A program made the translations under genes and the position numbers. A stretch of DNA of 64,000 bases from JBBQWT01 sp038210375. GTDB taxonomy: Bacteria > Acidobacteriota > Terriglobia > Terriglobales > Acidobacteriaceae. This document shows, piece after piece, positions 27,024 to 35,176 of the stretch. The stretch is from positions 1-64,000 of the forward strand of contig JBBQWT010000014.1 of NCBI GenBank assembly GCA_038210375.1. The letters are read 5' to 3'. Positions within the stretch are counted from its first letter, which is position 1, and the number at the start of each line of letters is the position of its first letter. The notes beneath the pieces were generated by a model. The model saw only the letters and a list, made by a program, of their open reading frames with translations. It had not been told where the DNA came from and ran no database searches.

Positions 27024-27869
27024 TCAGGCTCCCACGGTCATGACCGGGCAGTTGGCTTCGGCGATCAACTCGACCGCCGTGGATCTGCCGAGATGGGTCA
27101 GCTCCGAGTTCTGGTGGACTGAGCGAATTCCCAACACGATTAAAGCCGCGGACTTTTCCCTGGCTACCTTGAGGATTTCCGCTGCCGGGACCCCGGTTTT
27201 GAAAATGAACTCCGGCCGCACTGCCAACTGCTCGTCAGGCGGAATTACTTCCTGCAGCGCCTTGTTCGAGTAGGCCATGAAATCGTTGTGCTCAGCTGGG
27301 GTCGCTCCAGCCGGTTGCTCGGCCACGTACAACATGGTGAGGTGGGCCTGATAGCGATGCGCGAGAGAAATGGCATAAGGCGCGGCGCTGCGGGCTGCCT
27401 CGCTGAAGTCGCAGGCATACAGGATGTGATGGATTGAGACTTCCTTGGCCATGTCGGCGGGGGCATTGGGACCGACGACGAAGACGGGACACGATGCCCG
27501 GCGCAGGATTTCCTCAGCCATGGAGCCACCGGCGATCTGGCTCAGCCCAGTGCGGCCTTCGGAGCCGACGATCAGCAGATCAATTGCCTGGGATTTTACC
27601 TCGGCGGCGATGGCGGTCCAGGGTTCTCCGCTGCGAAATACTTCTTCGTGTTTGATTCCTTCAAGGGAAGCAGCCAGTTCGCGCATTTTGCCGGCAGCGC
27701 CCTCGGAGGTCTTATCGGTGGAATCCACGTGGATCGTTACCAGACGGGCGCCGTATCGCCGGGCAATGATGCCGGCATAGGGCAGCGCTTTCTGTGAAGA
27801 GACGGAGAAGTCAGTGGCAAACAGGATGTTGCGCAGGACGGTTTGGGTGGGAGCTTCGAGCAGTGGCAT
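27024..27869 (-). CDS. Tandem universal stress protein (two UspA domains)
   Basis: 281 residues with two UspA folds (about 10-140 and 147-280). Each ends in a nucleotide-loop-like motif: VGSEGRTGLSQIAGGSMAE at about 106-124 in the first copy resembles the ATP-binding Gx2Gx9G(S/T) signature, while the second copy (LGIRSVHQNSELTHLGRSTA) is degenerate. Fused Usp proteins usually bind ATP through one half and respond to redox or starvation stress. I start at the second ATG (27869) because AAGGA lies six bases before it; the ATG at 27890 has no ribosome binding site. It is last in the minus-strand cluster of electron-transfer genes. Confidence 0.88.
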   Translation of the reverse strand: MPLLEAPTQTVLRNILFATDFSVSSQKALPYAGIIARRYGARLVTIHVDSTDKTSEGAAGKMRELAASLEGIKHEEVFRSGEPWTAIAAEVKSQAIDLLIVGSEGRTGLSQIAGGSMAEEILRRASCPVFVVGPNAPADMAKEVSIHHILYACDFSEAARSAAPYAISLAHRYQAHLTMLYVAEQPAGATPAEHNDFMAYSNKALQEVIPPDEQLAVRPEFIFKTGVPAAEILKVAREKSAALIVLGIRSVHQNSELTHLGRSTAVELIAEANCPVMTVGA

Positions 27870-27914
27870 AAGAGTCCTTTCAAGAGACATGATGAGTGGT
27901 GAACTCAGGGTTAT

Positions 27915-29216
27915 TTAACGGGGAACATGAGCTTCGGCGCCCTGAAGATCAAGCGAAATGCGCTCGCCATTGATCAAGACGATGCTGGAGTTGATGAGTT
28001 GCTGGCCGGTACAGTCATATTGCTCGTAACGGCGAAGGATAAAAGCCGGAACAATAAATTCCACAGATACCAGGCCCGTGCCCTGGATGGTGGTGCTGAA
28101 ATCAATGCCGTCAAAATCCATGGGCTCGATGAAATATGCCAGGGTGGGACGAATGAGGTGCGAAATATGCTGGTCAAACGCGAGCGCGGCCAGGCGATAT
28201 TGCGAGGCGTCGGCGCCGGCTTCAAGGGTGGTGCGAACCGGAATCTGGAGGTAGGTTCCCTGGCGAAAGGCGATAAACGCGGGGGGCGCGTAGTCGACAA
28301 AGTGCGCTTGTGGGGCCAATCCCATCTTCAGTTTTACGATGGCATCACCATAAACCCCTTTAAGGCGCTGCAGGGCCTGGGGAGAATTATCGGAGACTGG
28401 GGAATTCTGCTGGGTATAGGCCGATGACTCAGGCAATTCGCTCACCGGACGCGCCGGCACGGTGCGCACAGTCTCGTAGCGGGCGCCGGCCTTGGCCTTG
28501 CGCAGCGGCGAGGGGTTGGCGGCGGCCCTTTCAACTCGCTGAGCCAATTCCGCAGGTGCGGGAAGCTTGCTGAGTTCTTCCGGAGCCGGCTCGTCGGACA
28601 TCCAAATAGTGATTGGGTCTCCGTTGAGAAAGGCGTGGGCTTCGAGCAGCGCCGCTTGTTGCGCGGCGGGGCCTACCGCCGCCACCAGGCGAGCAGCCGA
28701 GGCCCGGGGTATGACCAGCACCAGGTTTTCGGTATTTTCGGTGAGTACACCGAGCAGTTGACCGCGCACGTGATGCGAAATTTCCAGGGCAAAACTTTGG
28801 AACGGCGTTTCGGCAGGGAACTGGGGGACCGCGATTTTCAAGATCGGCAGCATTACGTCGGTGAAGGTCTGGCGTGCCCGGCGATTTTTTGGCAGCAACT
28901 CGTCGGAGTACGACGCGAAGTAGTTTCCCGTGATCTGAATGACCGGCTGCTCTTCAAAGCTCTCAAACTGTATCGAGGCCTGCTGAAATGAAACCAGCTG
29001 GCGCTCGTCCACTCCCAGGGCGCGGCTGAGATAAAAGTGATAGGGAAACTGGAGCGCGCCCACGCCGGCGCCTACGGCTTTCAACTGGGGCAGGTATTTT
29101 TCCTGGAGCATGCGTTGTGCGGGGTCCCTGATCTCCATGGGTGAAACCACCTGACTGACAGCCGGGGCTGCGACCAGGCAGAAGGCGGCGATAAAAAAGG
29201 AACTAATTCTGACCAT
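27915..29216 (-). CDS. Secreted protein of unknown function in the Cyc2-like cluster
   Basis: 433 residues with a signal peptide (MVRISSFFIAAFCLVAAPAVS, about 1-21). I recognise no domain and see no haem or metal motif. The first half reads as alternating hydrophobic beta/alpha segments (LQFPYHFYLSRALG, VIQITGNYFASY), the middle is Ala/Pro-rich, and the C-terminal part (FVDYAPPAFIAFRQGTYLQI, VSVEFIVPAFILRRYEQYDC) looks like a beta-sandwich. The ATG at 29216 follows GGGAGG by eight bases and overlaps the end of the diheme cytochrome gene, so the two are translated together. Context suggests a periplasmic partner of the cytochromes; that is inference only. Confidence 0.75.
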   Translation of the reverse strand: MVRISSFFIAAFCLVAAPAVSQVVSPMEIRDPAQRMLQEKYLPQLKAVGAGVGALQFPYHFYLSRALGVDERQLVSFQQASIQFESFEEQPVIQITGNYFASYSDELLPKNRRARQTFTDVMLPILKIAVPQFPAETPFQSFALEISHHVRGQLLGVLTENTENLVLVIPRASAARLVAAVGPAAQQAALLEAHAFLNGDPITIWMSDEPAPEELSKLPAPAELAQRVERAAANPSPLRKAKAGARYETVRTVPARPVSELPESSAYTQQNSPVSDNSPQALQRLKGVYGDAIVKLKMGLAPQAHFVDYAPPAFIAFRQGTYLQIPVRTTLEAGADASQYRLAALAFDQHISHLIRPTLAYFIEPMDFDGIDFSTTIQGTGLVSVEFIVPAFILRRYEQYDCTGQQLINSSIVLINGERISLDLQGAEAHVPR

Positions 29217-30387
29217 CGAGTGTCCTCCCGGAGACGGTGGCAGCAGACTTATTAGCAAGGCTTCCCCGATCGTGACGGATGCCGGAGCGGCGAGGGCCGG
29301 GGTGCGATTCCGCGGAAGTTACGTTGGCTGGGGGATAGAGAGACAGGTACACATAGGCGGCCGCCGCCTCGTCATTGTGCAGATAATAGAAGGCGGGCAT
29401 CCGGCCGCGATATTGCTGCGCAATACTGCCCATGGCGATAGGCGCGCCCTCGGTCACCTTGGTCACGAAATCGATCAGGGTCTTGGAGCGCGTAAAATTC
29501 CCCAGGGGCGGCACCGCTCCATCCAGAAGTTCCTGCGGGGTGGGGACCGGGCCGGTGGCGCTATGGCAGATGTGGCATGTTCCTTTGACCACATGTTCGC
29601 CCACGCGAGCGACCGGTTCGGCGACGCGCATCTGGTGGTTCTCCGCGCCCGGCACGCCGGTAAGCTGCTTGAGATAAGCGACCAGCGCCTGCACTTCCAG
29701 TTTGTTGAGATCAGGGAAGGGGGGCATCTTCTCGCCGCCGTGGTTGATGCGCTGCAACAGGGAAGCCTCAGCCTGCGCCGCCAACAGCCGCGCCGCAGCC
29801 GGTTCCACCGGGGCCCCCGACTTGGCCATTCTTTCCATCACCAGTGCCGCTGAGGTGGCGCGTACCGGGTTGATCAGGGAATTCACTTCCGGAGGCGAGC
29901 CTCCGCCATCGACGCGATGACAGGATTGGCAATCAAGGCGATAGAAGTCGGCGCCCCGCAGGACCATGGTCTTACCGAAGACATCGGAAGGCAGTTGCAG
30001 ATCGTGCCTGACCGAATTCTGTACCGGATAAGCAGCCGGCCCCCAGGTGCCGGTTTTGCCCATGGAGGTCTGCTGCAAGGGCATCTGCAAGTGGTTCAGC
30101 CAGCTTGGGCCGCTCACCGCCCGAATGGAGAAATGCTGGGGCGCGGACGGCGCATTCGCATGGTTGCGCTGGGGGGCGCCAGCGCTCTTATGAGTGGAAG
30201 TCGCGGCGGCTGGAAGCAGGGAGAAGACAATCCCAAGTGCAACCAGGGCCCAGGCGCCGCAGGGCCGTCGCTGGATCAGCGGTCGCTGATCCAGCAGCCT
30301 CGGGTCTAGAGGACCTTGGTCCGAAACCGGTTTAGCAGCTCGCCCAGGCAATCCCCGGGTCACGCTGCCGGCCTGGTTAAAAGTCAA
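29203..30387 (-). CDS. Periplasmic diheme cytochrome c
   Basis: 394 residues. A long N-terminal region precedes a hydrophobic signal/anchor (about 44-64, GAWALVALGIVFSLLPAAA). Two haem c sites follow: CQSCH at 153-157 and CHICH at 271-275, each in a cytochrome c-like fold with plausible Met ligands (GGEKMPPFPDL at about 218, YRGRMPAFYYL at about 331). TTG start, preceded by GGAGATT, overlapping the copper-protein gene by 11 bases; its 3' end overlaps the next gene by 14. It could shuttle electrons between the outer-membrane Cyc2-like protein and inner-membrane or soluble partners. Confidence 0.85.
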   Translation of the reverse strand: MTFNQAGSVTRGLPGRAAKPVSDQGPLDPRLLDQRPLIQRRPCGAWALVALGIVFSLLPAAATSTHKSAGAPQRNHANAPSAPQHFSIRAVSGPSWLNHLQMPLQQTSMGKTGTWGPAAYPVQNSVRHDLQLPSDVFGKTMVLRGADFYRLDCQSCHRVDGGGSPPEVNSLINPVRATSAALVMERMAKSGAPVEPAAARLLAAQAEASLLQRINHGGEKMPPFPDLNKLEVQALVAYLKQLTGVPGAENHQMRVAEPVARVGEHVVKGTCHICHSATGPVPTPQELLDGAVPPLGNFTRSKTLIDFVTKVTEGAPIAMGSIAQQYRGRMPAFYYLHNDEAAAAYVYLSLYPPANVTSAESHPGPRRSGIRHDRGSLANKSAATVSGRTLDGQN

Positions 30388-30943
30388 TTTTCGAATCTCC
30401 GCCGACGGTCACGGGTTTGGACTGGTTTTTGGAGCCTTCATGCCAGGCGGTCACGGTGTACTTTCCATCGGGAACATTCTCGATCTTGTAGTTTCCCGAG
30501 GCATCGGTCGCGGCAAAATAAGGAGTTGGAGAAACGACGACATAGGCTGACATTTCCGGATGCACGTTGCACAGCAGGGCAGCCGCGCCGGGGTTATCGA
30601 ATTTGAACGTCTTGCTTTGCCCCTGTGGCCACGTTCCCAGGTTGTGCCCCAGTTTTTTGTTTCCCGAGATCGAAGGCCAGAAGGCGTTATGGGCCACAGT
30701 GTCGCTGTTCTTGAATTCGACGGTGGTGCCCTGCTCGATGGCCAGGACATGGGGCACAAAACGCAGGCCCTTCTGGTCCATGGTGGCGTGCTTGTCGGAG
30801 GCGGGAGAAGTCTTGCCGGCTGTCTTCTCGACGTAAACCACTGCTTTCCCGCTGTCTCCTGCAACCTTACCGCTGATGGTGCCCGCCTGAGCCATGGTGC
30901 AGGCGCCTGCCAGAACGATGACCGCAATACCGAATAATTTCAA
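30377..30943 (-). CDS. Type-1 copper (cupredoxin) protein with C-terminal regulatory-like domain
   Basis: 188 residues with a signal peptide (about 1-20, ending TMAQA). A plastocyanin/azurin-like domain (about 55-138) has the blue-copper ligands H85 (VAHNAFW), then C125, H128 and M131 in LLCNVHPEM. The final about 50 residues (AATDASGNYKIENVPDGKYTV) form a carboxypeptidase-regulatory-like beta-sandwich. TTG start five bases after AGAGGTG. A periplasmic one-electron carrier next to a Cyc2-like porin recalls rusticyanin beside cyc2 in Acidithiobacillus, though rusticyanin itself has a different sequence. The architecture also resembles 'methylamine utilisation' cupredoxins. Confidence 0.87.
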   Translation of the reverse strand: MKLFGIAVIVLAGACTMAQAGTISGKVAGDSGKAVVYVEKTAGKTSPASDKHATMDQKGLRFVPHVLAIEQGTTVEFKNSDTVAHNAFWPSISGNKKLGHNLGTWPQGQSKTFKFDNPGAAALLCNVHPEMSAYVVVSPTPYFAATDASGNYKIENVPDGKYTVTAWHEGSKNQSKPVTVGGDSKIDF

Positions 30944-30987
30944 GTTACACCTCTTATAGAAAAATGCGGAAGGCCGAAGCCTTTCGT

Positions 30988-32640
30988 TTAGTACACAAAT
31001 TCCAGTCCCGCAGTCGCCGTATTGGTGCGAAACGGCGAACTGGAAACCAGCAGACCGGTTGCCGGATCAACGAAGATGGTGGTGGTTTGCTCCGGGCGGA
31101 TCTGATATTCGAACGATGCCTTGATATTGGCGTGCACCAGGAACTGCACGCCGGGGGTAAAGCGATTGCGCGTGGCGCGGAAGGGCACGGCGAAGGGAGT
31201 GTTCTCGGCCACGGCCAGACCGTTAATGCGGTCAGCCGAGGATTTCACTGAATCCCAGCGCATGATTCCCACCACCCACGGCAGAACCCGGTAATCGGCC
31301 TGCACGAAGCCTCCACTGAAGGTGGCCGAACGGCTGCTGAGAAAACCCGCCGGCAAGGCGCCCGGGGTGAGCGGAAGCACGATCAAAGCGCCGGCAGAGT
31401 CAATCGGCAGCAGGTTGCGGTCGTGTCCGACCATGTAGAGGCCATATACGTTCAGGGCGCGATGGTTGAAGTTGAAGTCTCCTCCCAGGCGATAGAACGG
31501 TTCATGGGCGCTGACCACAGCGGGCCCGCCGGCGAGGGTCCCGGCGAAGCGCTGCACCGATTTCCCGTAAAAATAAAAGCTGCCCAGGTTCAGGGACGTA
31601 TGGTCCTGGGGCCCGGTGGGTCCGGCCGCTTGAATGGCGTTGCGGCTGGCGCTGTCGCGTTCCAGGTTGAAGCGGTAAGAAAGGCGGCCGTACAGGTCCT
31701 TGAAGTTGGAATCGGATGCAAAACCGATGCCTCCACCGGCGCCGCCGGTGGGAGAGGGGACGAACAGGCTGGTGTTGTCGCCCTGGGCGCTCCCGCTGGT
31801 GTTTTGATTCACGATCGCCAGTGAGTAGTGATATCCGCCGTACTGGTGGCCGCCGCTGAACTCGAGCCCATTAGCGGCGCCGGCGAATGAAAAACTGTTG
31901 TTCACATTCTGCTGCAGAGGAACGAGCGCGTTCATGGCGCCGATATTGGCCTCGGAATAAATGTCATAGGGGCTGATGTTGTGGCTGCGCGCCTGGGAAA
32001 AGGGAAGGTCAAGCTCGAAGCGGCCAACGCGAAGCGCGAGAGAATCCTTGGGCATCCTGAGGAAGCGGCCAATGTTGTGGAACTTCAGATAAGCGTCGCC
32101 CAGGCCTCCGGCTGCGTTCTGGCCGCCGACGCTGATGTCGTCATCCACCCAGAAGGCGATATCGCTGCCGAAATTGCCGGCGGTAAAGATGCTGAATAAC
32201 CCTGTAGAAAAGTCGGTGCGAGGAATAAAGGGAAAGCCCCCGACCGTGCCCGGCGGGGTGCCGGCGGGCTGCAAGTTGGTGTTGTAGTCGTTGCGACGGC
32301 GGCCCGTGACCTGAAAGAAATTGTTCATGCGCAACCCGATGGGGGGCATGTTGGGTATCGTGCCCGGCCAGATGGTGTGCGGCCATTGCTCTTTCTGGGC
32401 AGGCGCACCGAGCAGTACGGGAGGCAGTTTCAAAAAGGTCTCATCGCCTTCCGGAAATTTGAAGCCGGCGTCTTTGAACGCCTTGCCGAAATCATTGAGC
32501 TTGGGGAAATTGGAGTGGCAGGTCGCGCAAGAGGTCTGGTACTGGCGCGAGAAGGCCGGAATGGCCGAGGCGAACTGCGAAGAAATCACAATCAAGCTGA
32601 ACAGAGCTGCCAACAGCTTTACTTTATTGGTCAAGGTCAT
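30988..32640 (-). CDS. Cyc2-like fused monoheme cytochrome / outer-membrane beta-barrel
   Basis: 550 residues. After the signal peptide (about 1-26, ending FASA) comes IPAFSRQYQTSCATCHSNFP with one haem c site at C38-C41-H42, then LNDFGKAFKDAGFKF. This closely resembles the N-terminus of Cyc2, the outer-membrane Fe(II) oxidase (AxPxFARQTG..C..CH..FP.L..FG..FK..G). The remaining about 480 residues are amphipathic beta-strands with many aromatic residues and a terminal tyrosine, as in outer-membrane barrels. Length is somewhat above typical Cyc2 (about 400-490). Related cytochrome-barrel proteins exist outside iron oxidisers, so Fe(II) oxidation is only one possibility. ATG at 32640 chosen because the signal peptide starts there. 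Confidence 0.8.
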   Translation of the reverse strand: MTLTNKVKLLAALFSLIVISSQFASAIPAFSRQYQTSCATCHSNFPKLNDFGKAFKDAGFKFPEGDETFLKLPPVLLGAPAQKEQWPHTIWPGTIPNMPPIGLRMNNFFQVTGRRRNDYNTNLQPAGTPPGTVGGFPFIPRTDFSTGLFSIFTAGNFGSDIAFWVDDDISVGGQNAAGGLGDAYLKFHNIGRFLRMPKDSLALRVGRFELDLPFSQARSHNISPYDIYSEANIGAMNALVPLQQNVNNSFSFAGAANGLEFSGGHQYGGYHYSLAIVNQNTSGSAQGDNTSLFVPSPTGGAGGGIGFASDSNFKDLYGRLSYRFNLERDSASRNAIQAAGPTGPQDHTSLNLGSFYFYGKSVQRFAGTLAGGPAVVSAHEPFYRLGGDFNFNHRALNVYGLYMVGHDRNLLPIDSAGALIVLPLTPGALPAGFLSSRSATFSGGFVQADYRVLPWVVGIMRWDSVKSSADRINGLAVAENTPFAVPFRATRNRFTPGVQFLVHANIKASFEYQIRPEQTTTIFVDPATGLLVSSSPFRTNTATAGLEFVY

Positions 32641-32689
32641 TCCCTTCGGTCGATCGGACTGGCCCGGAAGCTGGTGTAAGTATTTCGCA

Positions 32690-32711
32690 GCACTGCGATT
32701 GCTTGCAGTGC
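32690..32711. promoter_or_regulatory. Inverted repeat in the Cyc2-like gene promoter region
   Basis: GCACTGC (32690-32696) and GCAGTGC (32705-32711) form a perfect 7-base inverted repeat around 8 bases, 50-71 bases upstream of the Cyc2-like start. It could be an operator or a leader hairpin; no regulator is identified. Confidence 0.45.
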
Positions 32712-32728
32712 CGCATGTCACCGGCTGG

Positions 32729-32744
32729 TGTGACGCCGGTCACA
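32729..32744. promoter_or_regulatory. CRP/FNR-family-like operator upstream of the Cyc2-like cluster
   Basis: TGTGACGCCGGTCACA is an exact match to the CRP consensus TGTGA-N6-TCACA and is symmetric over twelve of its sixteen bases. It lies 89 bases upstream of the Cyc2-like start codon, a normal place for an activator site. No CRP-family gene is in the window. Confidence 0.6.
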
Positions 32745-32933
32745 TCTGAATGCGTAGATTGGAGAAAGCGTTAAAACCCGGATAGCAAGACAAATTGCTG
32801 CTGGATTGAACCGAGATAAAGCTTACGGTGCAAACTTATCCTCTGGAGGGCGGGGAGTCTGGTCACTATTGCTCAGGAGGTTTTTTCGGACAGAAGGGAA
32901 ACGGAAATAAAAATTTCCCCTGGATCAGGAGTC

Positions 32934-33335
32934 TTACGCGCCGTAACCCCGGCCCCGGTGTGCCAGGCCAGCCACTTCAGGGGACCAGACAATCGACAGC
33001 AGAAAGGCGCAATCCTGTTGGGCCGAAACGCTGTGTTTGACCGAAGGATTGATGACCAGCACGTGCCCGGCTTCGACGACGAGGTCCTGATCGAGGACCT
33101 TTACCTGGGTTGAACCTTTAACAATGTGCAGCGTGACCGTCCCGTCGGCATGGTGTTCACGCATCTGGGCTTTGGGATCCATGGCGATCAATACGACTCG
33201 CAGGTGAGGCCGCTTGGTGAGGGTCCTGGAATGGATGCCCGAGGGCCAAGGCCGGGAGGCCTCGAATTCGCGCAACTCGGCCTGGAGATCGAAGTTGGCA
33301 AGTTCGTCGTTGATCAAATCCGGCTCGGTGGCCAT
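32934..33335 (-). CDS. Cupin-domain protein
   Basis: 133 residues, cytoplasmic. A single small cupin barrel is visible at about 55-125: AMDPKAQMREHHADGTVTLHIVKG gives the first cupin motif with the H-H...E-like metal positions, and VEAGHVLVINPSVKHSV gives the second with its His. No enzyme assignment is possible; small cupins of this kind act as sensors, isomerases or dioxygenases. The ATG at 33335 follows AGGA by eight bases. The longer open frame to 33572 adds an unrelated Arg-rich stretch that I leave out. It is upstream of, and on the same strand as, the Cyc2-like cluster but separated from it by about 290 bases holding the two palindromes. Confidence 0.8.
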   Translation of the reverse strand: MATEPDLINDELANFDLQAELREFEASRPWPSGIHSRTLTKRPHLRVVLIAMDPKAQMREHHADGTVTLHIVKGSTQVKVLDQDLVVEAGHVLVINPSVKHSVSAQQDCAFLLSIVWSPEVAGLAHRGRGYGA

Positions 33336-33472
33336 CGGCTTTCCTGGAAGCCATCTTAGTCCCGTGATTTTGAGAAGGGAAGCGAATGATCTTGCCAGAC
33401 TACCCAACGCCTGGAAGATTGTGCTCCGAACGAGACCGGTGCGCTGAAGAACGGGGAAATGGGAGGGGTGCT

Positions 33473-35176
33473 TCAAAAACCAGGCTGAGGGGTTATGCCT
33501 TTGCCTTCGGTGCAGTGGTAGCTGCGGCCGCCGGTCAGGTTCTTGAACTCTTCGACTCTTCCGCTGGGCCATTGAATTACGGCGCGCTCCACCTTGTCCT
33601 GTTTCCCCAGGCCAAAGGTCACGGGCAGCTCGGACTGAGAAAGGTAGCTGGAGCCGCTTTTTACGGTGCGGGACTGGGTCTGGCCGCCGTGATCGATGTG
33701 GATTTCGGCGCCGATGGCGTCGCGGTTGGATTTTGTGCCGGTCAGGATAAATCTTATGCTGCGATTTCCGCTGAACTGGTCGTTGCGGTAGAGACTGGCG
33801 GAACCGTTGTTGGTGGTGATCAGCAGATCCACGTCGCCATCGCGGTCAAAATCGGCGCACGCCAGCCCGCGGCCCACTTTGGCTTTCTGGAAGTCTTCTC
33901 CCACCTGGCTGGAAACGTCGCGAAAGGCGTGGTTGCCGCTGTTGAGAAACAACTGCGGCGCCTGTGCATAACCGACGTTGCCGCGAATGTGGCGCACGGT
34001 CTCATCGATGTGTCCGTTGGCGACTACAAAATCGAGATAGCCATCGAGGTTAGCATCGAGAAACTGGCAGCCAAAACCGACACTGTCACGCGAGGGCACA
34101 CCAATCCCCGCCGCGAGCGCGATGTCTTCAAATCCGCCGCGCGCCTGGGGGTGGTACAGGCCGAACATTTCGTTGTCGAAATTAGTGATGCCCACTCCCG
34201 CCGCGCCGGAGTTATCGAAGTCGGCGGCGTCGATGCCCATGCCGCCGCGCGCTTTGCCTTCGGCGCTGAAAGCGATTCCGCTTTCCACGCCAATTTCTTT
34301 GAACATTCCGTTGCGCAGGTTGCGGTAGAGCTTGGTGGGCTGGGTATCATTGGCCACCACCAGGCTGGGCCAGCCGCTTCTATCCAGATCGAGCATGGCC
34401 ACCCCCAGTGATTTCGAGCTGGTGTCAAAGATGCCGCTGCCGGCGGTGACATCTTCAAAAGTTCCGTCGCCGCGGTTATGGAAAAGCCAGTTGGTTTCCC
34501 CGCGATAGGCTTCAGGGGTGCAGTAGGACTTATGCTTTCCATCGAGGCTGCAGAAAACGTCGCCCGGCGGCGACCATCGCACGTAGTTGCACACGAACAG
34601 GTCGAGCAGGCCATCGCGATCGTAGTCAAACCATAGCGCCGAGGTGCTGAAGCCGGGACGCTTACCCAGCCGGCTGGCGCTGGTGACATCGACGAAGGCG
34701 CCTTTGCCGGTGTTGCGAAACAACCGGTTCTGGCCGACGCAGGTGATGAAGATGTCGGGGAAACCGTCGTTGTTGTAATCGCCGACCGCCACCCCCAGCC
34801 CGTACATTTCCACGTCGAGGCCGGCCTTGCGGGTCACATCGGTGAACGTCCCGTTGCGGTTATTGCGATAGAGGCGAAGGGTGCTGCGCTGGCGTTGGTG
34901 GCCGGGCCAGTCCGCGCCGTTGATGAGCAGAATGTCCTGCCAGCCGTCCTGATCGTAATCGAGAAACGCGCATCCCGCGCCCAGGGTTTCGGGAAGAAGT
35001 TTTTTCCCGTAGGCGCCGTTGTTGTGGTGAAAGTCGATGCCGGCGCGAGCGGTGACATCGACAAACCGCAATCCCGGCGAAGCCGGGCCGGCGGCCAGCG
35101 CGGTCCCCAGAAACTGGGGCAGGACCGGCGCGGCCGCGAGACCGGCGAGGCCGTAAAGAAATGCCCGGCGGTTCAC
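33473..35176 (-). CDS. CRTAC1-like FG-GAP/VCBS repeat protein with ASPIC/UnbV domain
   Basis: 567 residues, exported by a Tat-like signal (NRRAFLYGLAGLAAAP). Seven VCBS/FG-GAP calcium-loop motifs are readable, including DYDQDGWQDILLING, DYNNDGFPDIFITC, DYDRDGLLDLFVCNY, DANLDGYLDFVVANG and DFDRDGDVDLLITT, which together form a seven-bladed propeller. The last about 70 residues (AIGAEIHIDHGG...QWPSGRVEEFKNL) are an ASPIC/UnbV domain. Such proteins are abundant in Acidobacteriota and Planctomycetota; their role (adhesion or ligand binding) is not established. GTG start shares GTGA with the stop of the response-regulator gene, so it is translationally coupled to a two-component system, which is unusual. 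Confidence 0.9.
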   Translation of the reverse strand: MNRRAFLYGLAGLAAAPVLPQFLGTALAAGPASPGLRFVDVTARAGIDFHHNNGAYGKKLLPETLGAGCAFLDYDQDGWQDILLINGADWPGHQRQRSTLRLYRNNRNGTFTDVTRKAGLDVEMYGLGVAVGDYNNDGFPDIFITCVGQNRLFRNTGKGAFVDVTSASRLGKRPGFSTSALWFDYDRDGLLDLFVCNYVRWSPPGDVFCSLDGKHKSYCTPEAYRGETNWLFHNRGDGTFEDVTAGSGIFDTSSKSLGVAMLDLDRSGWPSLVVANDTQPTKLYRNLRNGMFKEIGVESGIAFSAEGKARGGMGIDAADFDNSGAAGVGITNFDNEMFGLYHPQARGGFEDIALAAGIGVPSRDSVGFGCQFLDANLDGYLDFVVANGHIDETVRHIRGNVGYAQAPQLFLNSGNHAFRDVSSQVGEDFQKAKVGRGLACADFDRDGDVDLLITTNNGSASLYRNDQFSGNRSIRFILTGTKSNRDAIGAEIHIDHGGQTQSRTVKSGSSYLSQSELPVTFGLGKQDKVERAVIQWPSGRVEEFKNLTGGRSYHCTEGKGITPQPGF

